A DNA stretch of 64,000 nucleotides from Clostridia bacterium (GCA_017460395.1 JAFUBA010000010.1:1-64000); one strand, 5' to 3'; shown: positions 1 through 8,855, counted from the stretch's first letter. The notes: generated from the sequence alone by a model not told the origin. Numbers and translations are program-made.

Positions 1-2002
1 AGGGCTCGCCGCTGTCTGTATAGTAGCGCTCCTCCAGCAGCAGGTCCTTGGCCTGATAGACCCGCGTCAGGTTCTGATAGCCGGCCTTGCAGGCGATGGG
101 GGCACCGTCCGTCCCGAAGTAGGCTTCCGCCACCACGTTGCCGAAGGTGTCGTATGCCTTCTCGATGGCGGCATAGGTGTCCTTGACCGCGGTCGGAAGA
201 CCGTCCTCGTTAAGGTATTCCTCGCGGATGACCTGATTCTTCTCATTGTATGCGCGAAGGATACCGGCATAGCCGGCGGTACTTTTGATCATCCAGCCGT
301 CCGTGCCATAGTACCTTTCACTTGTCAGGTTGCCTGCATCATCCAGCTCCCGCACGCGGGCGGCGTAGCCTGCCGTCGAGAGGACCGGGGCACCGTTTTC
401 ATCAAAGTAGCGCTCCTCCAGCAGCTGTCCCTTGGCGCGGTAGACCCGCTCCACCTTCTGGTAGCCCGCCTTGCTCGCGATGGGCGCGCCGTCCGGGCCC
501 TCGTAGCGCTCGCTGTCCGTGTTGCCAAATTCGTCATAGGTCCGGTACACGGCGGCATAGGTATCCTTTGGCACCACAGGGGTGCCCGTCTCGTCAAACC
601 ATCTCTGCTCAATGACCTGGTTCAGCTCATTGTATACGCTCTCCACCCGGGCATAGCCGGCGGTGGACATGGTCATGAGGCCCGTGCCGTCAAGGTAGCT
701 CTCCGACAGGACATTGCCCTTCCCGTCCAGCTCCCGCACGCGGGATGCATACCCGGCGCTGACCGTAAACGGCCTGCCCTGCACGTCAAAGTAATCTTCA
801 CTGGTCAATTGGCCCTTGGCCTGGTAGGTTCTCTTCACCTTCTGGTAGCCGGCGGTGTTCGGTGCGGGCACACCGTCCTCGCCGATGTACTCTTCCTGAA
901 TCACGTTGCCGAAGTCATCGAAGGTCCGGTAGACGGCGGCATAGCCGTCCTTCTGCGCGACGAGACGGCTGTCCGCATCCCGCCATGCTTCATATGTGAC
1001 CTGCTTTTTCGCATCGTAGGTGCGCTCATGAATGGAGAAGCCGGAGGTGGACATGGCAGCGTTCCCGTCCACATCCTCAAAGGTCTCCACCAGAATATTG
1101 CCCACATCGTCCAGGACCCTGCTCTTTGCATGGTACCCGGCATCCAGGACCATCTGGCTACCTTCGGCATCAAAATAGCCTTCCCATGTCAGCTTACCCT
1201 TGGCGATATAGGTGCGACGGACGGTGGCATAGCCTGCCTTGCAGGGAACAGGCGCGCCCTGCCCGTCAAAGTAGGATTCCTCCGACACATTGCCCCACGC
1301 ATCGTACACCCTGTGAACGCTCGCATAGGTGTCTTTGACGGGGGTCGGGGTGTCCGTCTCGTCAAACCAGCTCTCCTCGGTCGCAAGGTTCGACTCATTG
1401 AAGGTCTTGCGGATGACGGCATAGCCGGCGGTGGACATCACCAGGGCATCATCTGTGCCAAAATACCGCTCCTCCAGCACGTTGCCCTTCTCGTCCAGCA
1501 CCCTGCTTCGCCTGGCGTAGCCGGCTGTCTGAAGGACCGGGTTGCCCTCCTGGTCAAAATACCTTTCATCCAGCAGCTGGCCCTTAGCCCTGTACGCTCG
1601 CACGACCGAGGCATACCCGGCCTTGCAGAGGATGGGGCTGTTGTCACCGTCAAAGTATTTTTCCTCCGCCGTGTTGCCGTATGCATCAAACACACGCTCC
1701 ACAGCGCTGTAGGTATCCTTGAGCGGGATGGGGCTGTCCTCCGGATCCAGCCAGGCCTCGCGCCTGACCTGGCCCTTCTCGTCATACTCGCGAAGAAGGG
1801 TTGCATAGCCGGCTGCGGCCATGACCTTTTCATGGTTCACATCAAAATACGTGGTCTGAAGGGCTCTGCCCAGGGCGTCGTTCAAGCGCTCCATACTGTG
1901 GTAGCCGTCGGTGCTCTCCACCTGCTCGCCACTGAGACCGAAATAGCTCTCCGTCTTCAGCACCTTGGCCCGCTCATAGACCCGCCTGATCTCCGCGTAG
2001 CC
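1..2002 (-). repeat. Higher-order 384-nt (128-residue) super-repeat inside the giant repeat protein
   Basis: Four different 32-residue units recur in fixed order: unit A (GYQ/GYA, AKGQ), unit B (RELD..GNV), unit C (ends in KD after an NE.NQV or DEKGQ core) and unit D (begins TYA, FGN core). Unit A begins at 2002, 1618, 1234, 850, 466 and 82, exactly 384 nt apart each time, giving five complete super-units and one cut by the window edge. This is coding DNA, not a CRISPR. Confidence 0.9.
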
Positions 2003-4027
2003 CTTGGCCACAAGGATCGGCGCACCGTCCGTGCCAAAGTAGGTTTCCCGCGTCACATCGCCCTTGCCGTTATATTCTTTCCTGATCTCGGCATAGCCCG
2101 CCTTGGAGAGAACGCTGTTGCCCTCGGCATCCGCATACTTTTCGGACACCAGGAGCTTATTGTCATAGACCCTGCGGATCTCGCAGATGCCGTCAGCGTC
2201 ATTCACGCGCTTCCCGTCCGCACTCAGGCGCTCCTCGAGGATCGTGGAGCCGTTGGCATCCGTGAGGTAGTGGATCGCGGCATAGCCGGCTGCCAGGGTC
2301 ATGGGTTCGGCGTTCACGTCATAGTAGGTCACCACATAGTCCCTTGAGGATGTGCCGTAGGTGCGCCTTGTGTAGGCAAACTCCTTGCCGGAGAGCGCCA
2401 CAATCTGGTCATCCACGTCCCGGTAGATGGTGGCAGCCACGTTCCCGAAGGGGGAATACTCGTTGGTGAGATGGGCATAACCGGCCTCGATCATCACGGG
2501 GGCATAGTCCAGGCCCAGGTAATCCTGCGTCACCACATTCCCGTTGCCGTTGTAGGAGTAGTTGATCTGATGGTACCCCTTGGCGTGGACCGTCTCCTGT
2601 CCCCCGAGGTAGTAGGTCTCCGAGACCTTCAGTCCGTCCTCATATTCATAGCGGATCTCGTCATAGCCCTCAGGGAAGGCGAAGGCCGACCCGTCCTCGG
2701 CAAAATACTGGATCCTCAGATGGTTGCCGTCGTCATCGTTGTCATACTTCACCGACGCATAGCCCTGCTTGGAGGCCACGGCGTTTCCATCCGCATCCTG
2801 ATAGCTCTCGGAGTTCAGCTTGCGGTTGTTGTCGTAGCCGTAGAGAATCACCTGATAGCCGTCCACGCCGTTGATGGGCTTTTTCTCCGCATCCAGGAAG
2901 GCTGTGGAACGCAGGCGGTTATTGTAGTAGTAGCGCTCCTCCACGGCATACCCGAGGGAGTCCACCACCAGCAGCTTGTCATCCTCATCGTAGTACAGCC
3001 TGCTGGTCACCTGTCCCCTGGTGGTGTAGTTGGTGTCGATGCGGCTGTATCCCTTGCTGATGCGGATCCGCTCGCCCTCGGCGCCATAGTAGCGCAGGGA
3101 GGCCACACGGTTCCTGTTGCCCAGGATCGTGTGCAGGCCGCAGTATTCTCCGCTCACCCAGAAGGGAGAATCGTCACTGTTGTAATAATAGCGGATCGAT
3201 TCGGAGGATTTGGGATAGGTCGTCTTCACATACGCATAGCCCTGGGGGCCCGGCACCAGGCTGCCGTCTGCGCCCTTCCAGTATTCGCCGGTCAGTTTGC
3301 CATAGGTGTACTCGCACTCATGGATGGCATACCCGAGCTTTTTGTTCAGCACCACCTGGCCGTCCGGATCATAGTAGGTGGTCCTCAGTTCGCTCTTGCC
3401 CTGGTACTCGATCTTGGAGTAGGCATACCCCTCGGGGCCCGTCATGTACTGACCGTTCTCATCCGTGTACTGATCGCCGATCTTCTGCCGGCCGTCGGTC
3501 GTGTTGCCCTTGTAAAGGGTCTGATAGCTGGCATAGAACGTGTCCGAGGACACCAGCTTGCCCGCAGCATTGTAGTGATTGGTGTACTCGTGCTGCTTGT
3601 TAAAGTACTTGACAATCTCCTTGGCCCAGCCGTCCGGGCCGTCCACGAGATTCCCGTCCTTGTCCCTGTAGACCGTCTCCGTCACCCGGTTATACTTGTC
3701 CGTCTTGCAGGACATGACGGCATAGCCGTCCACAGAGTTGGTGAGATTGTCCTGAGCATCAAAAAACGAGCGCTTCAGGAGTACTTTCCTTGCAGACTTG
3801 TACTCACTGTGCACCTTGGCATATCCGAGGTCCTCTGCCACCGTGACCTCGCCCTGGGCGTTATAGTAGGTCGTCCAGGTGATCTTGCCGTACTTATTAT
3901 AGGTATTTCTCGCCTCCAGCTCGCTTGAGACCTCGGCCAGCCCGCCGGATACGCCAAGGGCGACGATCAGCACGGTGAGGGCATGGAAGAAAACAAGCAG
4001 GAAACGGCGCCTGTTTTTTGTCATCAT
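1..4027 (-). CDS. Giant secreted 32-residue tandem-repeat protein (3' end outside window)
   Basis: The frame is open from an ATG pair at 4027/4024 to the left window edge, giving at least 1342 residues without a stop. The N-terminus is basic (MMTKNRRR) followed by a hydrophobic stretch ending near AEVSS, so it is a secretion signal or membrane anchor. The rest is a tandem array with consensus GYA..R.YD..GN...E.YFD..G.P, 32 residues per unit, aromatic- and glycine-rich. I do not recognise a named family: it recalls MORN-2/YwqK-like and RHS-like YD arrays but fits neither. Repeats become more regular towards the C-terminal (left) side. A TTGGCT-N17-TATACT promoter lies about 125 bp upstream and AGGA precedes the start. 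Likely a cell-surface or adhesive protein (inference). Any C-terminal anchor or effector domain lies outside the window. Confidence 0.85.
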   Translation of the reverse strand, partial: MMTKNRRRFLLVFFHALTVLIVALGVSGGLAEVSSELEARNTYNKYGKITWTTYYNAQGEVTVAEDLGYAKVHSEYKSARKVLLKRSFFDAQDNLTNSVDGYAVMSCKTDKYNRVTETVYRDKDGNLVDGPDGWAKEIVKYFNKQHEYTNHYNAAGKLVSSDTFYASYQTLYKGNTTDGRQKIGDQYTDENGQYMTGPEGYAYSKIEYQGKSELRTTYYDPDGQVVLNKKLGYAIHECEYTYGKLTGEYWKGADGSLVPGPQGYAYVKTTYPKSSESIRYYYNSDDSPFWVSGEYCGLHTILGNRNRVASLRYYGAEGERIRISKGYSRIDTNYTTRGQVTSRLYYDEDDKLLVVDSLGYAVEERYYYNNRLRSTAFLDAEKKPINGVDGYQVILYGYDNNRKLNSESYQDADGNAVASKQGYASVKYDNDDDGNHLRIQYFAEDGSAFAFPEGYDEIRYEYEDGLKVSETYYLGGQETVHAKGYHQINYSYNGNGNVVTQDYLGLDYAPVMIEAGYAHLTNEYSPFGNVAATIYRDVDDQIVALSGKEFAYTRRTYGTSSRDYVVTYYDVNAEPMTLAAGYAAIHYLTDANGSTILEERLSADGKRVNDADGICEIRRVYDNKLLVSEKYADAEGNSVLSKAGYAEIRKEYNGKGDVTRETYFGTDGAPILVAKGYAEIRRVYERAKVLKTESYFGLSGEQVESTDGYHSMERLNDALGRALQTTYFDVNHEKVMAAAGYATLLREYDEKGQVRREAWLDPEDSPIPLKDTYSAVERVFDAYGNTAEEKYFDGDNSPILCKAGYASVVRAYRAKGQLLDERYFDQEGNPVLQTAGYARRSRVLDEKGNVLEERYFGTDDALVMSTAGYAVIRKTFNESNLATEESWFDETDTPTPVKDTYASVHRVYDAWGNVSEESYFDGQGAPVPCKAGYATVRRTYIAKGKLTWEGYFDAEGSQMVLDAGYHAKSRVLDDVGNILVETFEDVDGNAAMSTSGFSIHERTYDAKKQVTYEAWRDADSRLVAQKDGYAAVYRTFDDFGNVIQEEYIGEDGVPAPNTAGYQKVKRTYQAKGQLTSEDYFDVQGRPFTVSAGYASRVRELDGKGNVLSESYLDGTGLMTMSTAGYARVESVYNELNQVIEQRWFDETGTPVVPKDTYAAVYRTYDEFGNTDSERYEGPDGAPIASKAGYQKVERVYRAKGQLLEERYFDENGAPVLSTAGYAARVRELDDAGNLTSERYYGTDGWMIKSTAGYAGILRAYNEKNQVIREEYLNEDGLPTAVKDTYAAIEKAYDTFGNVVAEAYFGTDGAPIACKAGYQNLTRVYQAKDLLLEERYYTDSGEP

Positions 4028-4150
4028 CGGTACACATCCTGTTCTGTGGATTTGAAGTAGATTTTTCAAGTAGAAGGGACTCTCCCATGAAACGGAGATC
4101 GTCCCAAAAAATAGCTGTCCTCTCTTATGCGGAAATTGTACTGCCAGGAA

Positions 4151-4179
4151 AGTATACAGCAGCTATATGGAAAAGCCAA
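4151..4179 (-). promoter_or_regulatory. Promoter of the giant repeat protein
   Basis: On the minus strand, TTGGCT (4179-4174), a 17-nt spacer and TATACT (4156-4151). It lies between the exonuclease stop and the repeat-protein start, so the repeat gene is probably transcribed on its own. Confidence 0.6.
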
Positions 4180-4214
4180 AAAATGCATAGAATCTCCGGC
4201 ATTCAGCGGCTTTT

Positions 4215-5279
4215 TTACATCTCCGGCTTCCAGTACAGCTCCATGTCCCGCCTGAGCTCCCACCGGGCCTGCGCGTCACTCAGGATCTTCTTTTTGGACC
4301 CCTCACACGCGTCCAGCGTCCTTACAAGGATCTGCTCTGCCAGCTCCTCGAGCTGCTCGCCTGCGTGCACCCTGACGCCGTGCTCGAAGAACTTGTCCTC
4401 CGCCCCGCTGCAGTCCTCCGTCTCTGCTCCCTCAGGCAGGCAGCCCGCTTCCCGAAGCTCCAGGAGCACCCTTTCCTCGGTCACGAGATAGGGATGACGG
4501 CAGAGGAGGTTTACAGAAAGCAGCGGCACGCCGCTGTCCACATGGAGGAGCTTGCCCGCCTGGTGAAAGCAGAGGTATTCGTCGAAAAGGCCCCGGTCCC
4601 GCGCCAGACACGCAAGACGCCTGCAGAACGCCTGTCCCTCATCCCCGGGGACGGACTTTTCCCTTTTCGCATCCCGCTTTTCTGATTCGTCGCAGATGCT
4701 CTCGTCCTCCCGCAGATCCCGAACCAGCCTGACCATGATTTCCCCGCAGGTTTCCGCGTCTGTCACCGCGCGATGGCTCTGTCGGTTGTTCACGCCATAG
4801 CGCGCTGCCACCGTTTCCTGGCGATGATCTGGCAGCATCGGCATCACCTTTCTGGAGAGCGCACAGGTATCCGCATACAGAATGTCTGCGCTGTACCCGT
4901 ACCTTCTCAGATCCGTGGCAAGAAACTTCATGTCGAAGGTGGCGTTGTGGCCCACGATGACGGTATCCCCCTGCAGGGCATCCCCGAGAAAGGCTACCAG
5001 TTCCCGGTAAACCTGATCCGGTTCCGGTGCATTTCGCACCATCGCGCTGGATATGCGGTTCACCATGTAGGCCTCGCGGGGCACATAGTCGGTAGAATGA
5101 AGGAGGCTGCCATAGCGCCTGACGGCCTTTCCCTTTTCGAACAGCACAGCGCCGACCTCGATAATCCTGCAGTAGTAGCAGTCAAGCCCCGTCGTCTCCG
5201 TGTCAAAGGCGATGAACCGGTCCTCAAGATGGCTGAGGAGTGTCGTATTGCACTTGAGTTTCGTATAATTGATCGCCAT
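4215..5279 (-). CDS. DEDDh 3'-5' exonuclease (DnaQ/PolC-epsilon-like)
   Basis: A 354-residue protein with the three exonuclease motifs: FDTETTG at about residues 25-31 (D26, E28), HNATFD at 111-116 and H169-RAVTD174, which is the DEDDh arrangement of DNA polymerase III epsilon proofreading domains. The fold occupies the first ~190 residues; the remaining ~165 residues are charged, contain a few Cys/His and match nothing I recognise. It is a stand-alone nuclease rather than a polymerase domain, so roles in proofreading, repair or RNA turnover are all possible. I chose the ATG at 5279 because GGAGA sits 6 nt upstream; the ATG at 5291 lacks a site. It has its own promoter at 5352-5380. Confidence 0.85.
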   Translation of the reverse strand: MAINYTKLKCNTTLLSHLEDRFIAFDTETTGLDCYYCRIIEVGAVLFEKGKAVRRYGSLLHSTDYVPREAYMVNRISSAMVRNAPEPDQVYRELVAFLGDALQGDTVIVGHNATFDMKFLATDLRRYGYSADILYADTCALSRKVMPMLPDHRQETVAARYGVNNRQSHRAVTDAETCGEIMVRLVRDLREDESICDESEKRDAKREKSVPGDEGQAFCRRLACLARDRGLFDEYLCFHQAGKLLHVDSGVPLLSVNLLCRHPYLVTEERVLLELREAGCLPEGAETEDCSGAEDKFFEHGVRVHAGEQLEELAEQILVRTLDACEGSKKKILSDAQARWELRRDMELYWKPEM

Positions 5280-5351
5280 TTGGTTCTCCATGCTTCTTCA
5301 CGTTTTCGCCAGGATTTTCCCCCGGCGCCGGCACACAAAATGCCGACTTAC

Positions 5352-5380
5352 AGTATACAGGTTTGAGCTTTCTGCTGCAA
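5352..5380 (-). promoter_or_regulatory. Promoter of the DEDDh exonuclease
   Basis: TTGCAG, 17-nt spacer, TATACT read on the minus strand, about 70 bp upstream of the start codon and downstream of the tRNA terminator. Confidence 0.65.
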
Positions 5381-5415
5381 ACGCTTCTTTCGTCATTTCA
5401 GGCGGTTTCAGGCAT

Positions 5416-5442
5416 AAAAAAAGCTCCCGCGCTTGCAGGAGC
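5416..5442 (-). terminator. Terminator of tRNA-Leu
   Basis: An 8-bp stem (GCTCCTGC/GCGGGAGC, one G-T pair, AAGC loop) followed by seven T on the minus strand, immediately after the tRNA 3' end. Confidence 0.8.
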
Positions 5443-5447
5443 GTCCA

Positions 5448-5528
5448 TGCTGATGGCGGGACTCGAACCCGCACGTCCGAAGACAGGGGATTTTAAGTCC
5501 CCGGTGTCTGCCATTCCACCACATCAGC
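5448..5528 (-). tRNA. tRNA-Leu (anticodon UAA)
   Basis: An 81-nt cloverleaf on the minus strand: acceptor GCTGATG/CATCAGC with discriminator A, anticodon stem GGGGA/TCCCC with loop CTTAAAA (anticodon TAA), a long class II variable arm (TGTCTTCGGACGT) and T-arm GCGGG-TTCGAGT-CCCGC. The 3' CCA is not encoded. It has its own promoter and terminator. Confidence 0.95.
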
Positions 5529-5550
5529 GTGTCGGACAGGTACAGGTGGC

Positions 5551-5578
5551 ATTATAACACGCCTTCTCTTCAAGTCAA
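5551..5578 (-). promoter_or_regulatory. Promoter of tRNA-Leu
   Basis: TTGACT, 16-nt spacer and consensus TATAAT on the minus strand, about 22 bp upstream of the mature tRNA 5' end. Confidence 0.8.
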
Positions 5579-5587
5579 ATCGCGAAA

Positions 5588-5626
5588 GGCCCCAAAAGGC
5601 GCGAAAATCATGCGCCTTTTGGGGCC
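5588..5626 (-). terminator. 15-bp perfect hairpin after the DUF308 gene
   Basis: A perfect 15-bp inverted repeat (GGCCCCAAAAGGCGC arms, 9-nt loop) lies just beyond the stop at 5638. The T-tract is short (TTTC), so it may act as a weak terminator or as a 3' stabilising hairpin. Confidence 0.6.
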
Positions 5627-5637
5627 ATAGGAGAGAA

Positions 5638-6126
5638 TCAGGCAAACCGTTTTTCGGTCAGAAGTCCCACGATGGCCGTGTAGATCAGGCTGATACCCTC
5701 TGCAATCACGAGCCAGGAGGTGGCTGCGTTGGTCATGGCGATCACCACGCCGGCCAGGATCGTGATCCCGGCCAGGACCATGATCAGGACATCATGACCC
5801 AGACGAATGCCGCCGATGAGCCACTGGACACCATAGATGATCAGCATGGCGCCCACGAGGATGTTGATCAGGCTGTCAAAGCGGCCGGGATTGAGGAGAA
5901 TCCACAAGCCTGCGACCAAAAACAGACAGTTGCCCAAAAGGTGCGAGAGTGCCTCGGGCGCCTTGGACTTGACCTTCCACCAGGCGATGATGCCGGAGAG
6001 TGCCGTCAGCATCAGACCGATGGCAAAAACCACATAGAGAATGTCCTTGAACAGCTGTCTGCCCACGATCATCAGAATACCGATCACGGCGAGAATCAGC
6101 CACTGGGGAATACCGCGTTTATTCAT
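5638..6126 (-). CDS. DUF308/HdeD-like integral membrane protein
   Basis: A 162-residue, almost entirely hydrophobic protein with five to six predicted membrane helices separated by very short loops, the layout of the DUF308/HdeD family of small six-helix proteins. HdeD in enterobacteria is linked to acid stress, but Gram-positive members have no settled function. ATG at 6126 is chosen because AGGGG lies 7 nt upstream; an in-frame GTG at 6162 has no site. It stands alone between the tRNA-Leu and the GH94 gene with its own extended -10 promoter. Confidence 0.75.
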   Translation of the reverse strand: MNKRGIPQWLILAVIGILMIVGRQLFKDILYVVFAIGLMLTALSGIIAWWKVKSKAPEALSHLLGNCLFLVAGLWILLNPGRFDSLINILVGAMLIIYGVQWLIGGIRLGHDVLIMVLAGITILAGVVIAMTNAATSWLVIAEGISLIYTAIVGLLTEKRFA

Positions 6127-6191
6127 GGATGTACCCCTTTCCATTGTCCCTGAAGTCCGCACCCGGGATATGATCTTCCGGTGCAGGAGGA

Positions 6192-6215
6192 ATTATACCA
6201 CGTTTCCGGGGAAAC
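6192..6215 (-). promoter_or_regulatory. Extended -10 promoter with palindrome for the DUF308 gene
   Basis: On the minus strand TGGTATAAT forms an extended -10 (TATAAT at 6197-6192). A palindrome GTTTCC-CC-GGAAAC (6215-6202) sits where a spacer would be, so it could be a repressor site. Confidence 0.5.
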
Positions 6216-6269
6216 ACCTCGATCATTTTTCATCTTTCATGGAATTCTCAGGCATTTCTCAGAAGCCGG

Positions 6270-6294
6270 AAAAAGCCGGTGCAGTCGCACCGGC
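6270..6294 (-). terminator. Terminator of the GH94 gene
   Basis: Perfect 8-bp stem GCCGGTGC/GCACCGGC with a 4-nt loop and five T on the minus strand, a few bases after the stop at 6302. Confidence 0.85.
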
Positions 6295-6301
6295 AAAATG
6301 G

Positions 6302-8698
6302 TCACATGATCACCCGAATCGTATCGCCGTCCTTCAGCATGCTGTCGCTCAGCACCTCACCTTTGGCCTCGCTGTCGCCGATCAGGATCTTCCGCACGCC
6401 GCCCTCGCGGTGATCCAGGTTTTCCACCCGGATATGCAGACGCTTTCCGCGGAACACCTTCTCCATGGTGAACCCGTCCCAGGAAGAAGGAATCGAGGGT
6501 GAGATGCGAAGGCCCTCGGGCGTGGGGCGAAGGCCCAGGATGCCCTCCACCATGCCCACCATCACGGTGCTGGCAGTCCCCGTGAGCCAGTGCACATGGG
6601 CCCGGCCGGGCTGAGGTGTCAGGTGTCCCTCAATGAACTGGGAATGCACGTAGGGCTCCACTTCACGGATTTCCGCCCGGTCATTGTAGGCGCTGGGGCA
6701 GCTCTCCTTGAAGTAGCGGAAGGCACGGTCGCCGTGGTTCATGAGCGCTTCCGCCAGGATCGCCCAGCCCTGAGCCTGGCAGAAGATGCCGCCGTTCTCT
6801 TTGGTGGTGGGGTTGAACAGCACCATTGCGGCGCCGTCAAAGGCATGCTGCACGTAGCAGGGCGTGAGAAGCTCAATGCCGTTTTCGGTGTTCAGGAGCT
6901 TCTCCACGCTGTCCAGGCTCTTTTCCGCCTGATCCTTTGTCGCCACGCCCGAGATCACGCACCAGGACTGGGGATTGAGCCACATGGCTGCCTCGGGATC
7001 ATGCTTGGATCCGATGATCGCACCGTCCTGTGTGTAGCCGCGGCGGAAGCGGTCGTCCTCCCAGAAGTGCTGGTTGATCTTCTCCGTCATCTCCCTGAGC
7101 GTCGTGCGGAGGAACTGACGGTACTCTTCCTCGCCCTCCAGGCCGTCCATCAGCTCATCCAGCTGCCGCAGAGCCAGACAGAACTGGAAGGCCACAAAGG
7201 AGCTCTCGCCCTGGGCACCCAGCTTCAGACAGTCATTCCAGTCCGCATGGAGACCGGCCGGCATGCCATGGGCCCCCAGATGGTGCATGGTAAAGTCGAT
7301 CGCCCGCTTGAGGTGGTCAAGCACCGTGCCCTGATCCTCATCCGCATAGGGGATCACCTCTTTGAGAAAGTCTTTATCCCCTGTCTCTGCGATGTATTTG
7401 TAGACCGTCGGGAAGAGCCACAGCGCGTCGTCCGCCCGATAGTGCGGGTGGCCCGTGCTCTTCACGTAGCTCTCGTCCTCCGGCTTGTCCTCATGGCCGG
7501 GGTTGTGGGTATACTTGACCAGAGGCAGGCCGGCGCCGTGGTGCACCTGGGCGGAGAGCATGAAGCGGATGCGCTCCCTGGCCATCTCGGGATCGAGGTG
7601 GATGATGCCCTGAATGTCCTGGACGGTATCGCGGTAGCCGTAGCCGTTGCGCTCGCCGCAGTAGATCAGGCTGGCCGCCCTGCTCCACACGAAGGTGGTA
7701 AAGCACTGGAAGGCATTCCAGGTGTTGACCATCTGGTTGAGATCCTGGTCGGGTGTATTGATCTGAAGGTTTGCCAGCTTCCCGTGCCAGTAGTCGATCA
7801 GCTCCTGCCATTCCTTCCGGACGGTCTGTTCAGGATCCGCATAGGCTGCCATGATGGCGCGTGCCTCCGTCTCGCCCTTCTGTCCCAGAAGGAAGGCCAC
7901 GGTCCTCTCCTCGCCGGGTGCCAGCTCCAGAACGGTGTGCAGTGCGCCGCAGGGATTGCCGTTAAAGTTCACGGTGTTGTCCAGTCTTCCGTCCATGACG
8001 CCCTGCGGCTCATGGAAGCGGTGCTGTCCCAGGAACCGCTCTCTGCGGCCCGTGAAGCTCTTCACCTCTGCGCCCGCCATGCCAAAGAACCGCTCAGAGC
8101 CGTTTTCGCCCTTCTCGTCCACGTGGCAGAAGCGGTTGATCCGCTCAAGGATGAAGTTGTCCATGAACTCTGTCTGGGTGATGAACTGCGTGTACTGCAT
8201 GTTCACCAGGTCCTGGGTGTAGAAGCTTTCGGTGGTAAACTCGCAGTATCCGAAAAGGCCGATCTTCCTTGGCCTGTCAGAATTGTTCTTCACGCTCACG
8301 CGCCACACCTCGTGCGTTGCACCCATGGGCACATAGTAGAGGGCCCTGGAGGCAATGCCCCGATAGCTGGACTCGATCTGCGTGTAGGAGGTACCGTGCC
8401 GGGTGATGGTCTCATATTCTTTGAGATCCTTCTCCACCGGCCGCCAGGATGCCGACCAGAAGTCCCCGTCTTCCTCGTCCCGCAGATACACATACCTGCC
8501 GGGCTCATCAAACTGATTGAACATATAGCGGAGAATGCGGCCGGCAGCGCCGGACTTCACGAAGCTGTACCCGCCGGCATTCTGTGTCACGATCGCGCCG
8601 TACTCCGGTGATCCCAGATAGTTGGCCCAGGGCATGGGCGTTCTGGGATCGGTGATCACATACTCCCGCTTCTCATTGTCAAAATAGCCAAACTGCAT
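6302..8698 (-). CDS. GH94 beta-disaccharide phosphorylase (chitobiose/cellobiose phosphorylase-like)
   Basis: A 798-residue cytosolic enzyme that splits a beta-linked disaccharide with phosphate, releasing sugar-1-phosphate. The N-terminus MQFGYFDNEKREYVITDP, the AGGYSF segment, the GYGYRDT segment near 352 and the HADWNDC motif (general acid Asp486) are all hallmarks of GH94 cellobiose and N,N'-diacetylchitobiose phosphorylases. Remembered sequences of both are comparably similar, so the substrate is unresolved; the GH20/NagK cluster at 37-42 kb makes chitobiose attractive but cellobiose or laminaribiose remain possible. ATG at 8698 has GGGAGG 7 nt upstream; codons further 5' are non-coding. 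Promoter and terminator are both clear, so it is monocistronic. Confidence 0.88.
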   Translation of the reverse strand: MQFGYFDNEKREYVITDPRTPMPWANYLGSPEYGAIVTQNAGGYSFVKSGAAGRILRYMFNQFDEPGRYVYLRDEEDGDFWSASWRPVEKDLKEYETITRHGTSYTQIESSYRGIASRALYYVPMGATHEVWRVSVKNNSDRPRKIGLFGYCEFTTESFYTQDLVNMQYTQFITQTEFMDNFILERINRFCHVDEKGENGSERFFGMAGAEVKSFTGRRERFLGQHRFHEPQGVMDGRLDNTVNFNGNPCGALHTVLELAPGEERTVAFLLGQKGETEARAIMAAYADPEQTVRKEWQELIDYWHGKLANLQINTPDQDLNQMVNTWNAFQCFTTFVWSRAASLIYCGERNGYGYRDTVQDIQGIIHLDPEMARERIRFMLSAQVHHGAGLPLVKYTHNPGHEDKPEDESYVKSTGHPHYRADDALWLFPTVYKYIAETGDKDFLKEVIPYADEDQGTVLDHLKRAIDFTMHHLGAHGMPAGLHADWNDCLKLGAQGESSFVAFQFCLALRQLDELMDGLEGEEEYRQFLRTTLREMTEKINQHFWEDDRFRRGYTQDGAIIGSKHDPEAAMWLNPQSWCVISGVATKDQAEKSLDSVEKLLNTENGIELLTPCYVQHAFDGAAMVLFNPTTKENGGIFCQAQGWAILAEALMNHGDRAFRYFKESCPSAYNDRAEIREVEPYVHSQFIEGHLTPQPGRAHVHWLTGTASTVMVGMVEGILGLRPTPEGLRISPSIPSSWDGFTMEKVFRGKRLHIRVENLDHREGGVRKILIGDSEAKGEVLSDSMLKDGDTIRVIM

Positions 8699-8714
8699 AA
8701 AACATCCTCCCGGT

Positions 8715-8746
8715 TTTTCCTCTGTTGTGATTTTCCTCGGTTGTGC
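8715..8746 (-). repeat. 16-nt tandem duplication in the GH94 leader
   Basis: Two adjacent 16-nt copies (14 of 16 identical) lie in the 5' leader; each reads GAGGAAAA on the minus strand, a ribosome-binding-like purine run, upstream of the real site. Confidence 0.7.
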
Positions 8747-8782
8747 TCTGCCGCAATCTGAGCAGCGCCTTAAGTCGCGTGG

Positions 8783-8811
8783 AGTATACGCCAAGGGCCC
8801 CCCTGCGTCAA
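8783..8811 (-). promoter_or_regulatory. Promoter of the GH94 phosphorylase gene
   Basis: TTGACG, 17-nt spacer, TATACT on the minus strand, about 85 bp before the start codon. Confidence 0.75.
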
Positions 8812-8818
8812 TCTGAAG

Positions 8819-8855
8819 AAAAAAGGCCTGCAGAGGATTGTTCCTTCTGCAGGCC
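8819..8855 (-). terminator. Terminator of the amino-acid ABC transporter operon
   Basis: Perfect 10-bp stem GGCCTGCAGA/TCTGCAGGCC followed by six T on the minus strand, 6 nt after the ATPase stop. Its T-tract lies beside the -35 of the GH94 promoter. Confidence 0.9.

Noticed and set aside
1-2002. Regularly spaced repeats that could suggest a CRISPR array
   Set aside because: The period is 96/384 nt, the copies are diverged, and all of it is one open coding frame with no identical repeats or spacers.
809-3928. Two long open frames on the plus strand (809-2347 and 2471-3928)
   Set aside because: They lie antisense to the repeat protein; their Val/Ile/His-rich composition is the reverse reading of GC-rich repeats, and they have no ribosome sites or known domains.
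6590-8611. 673-codon open frame antisense to the GH94 gene
   Set aside because: The opposite strand encodes a clear GH94 enzyme with catalytic motif, promoter and terminator.
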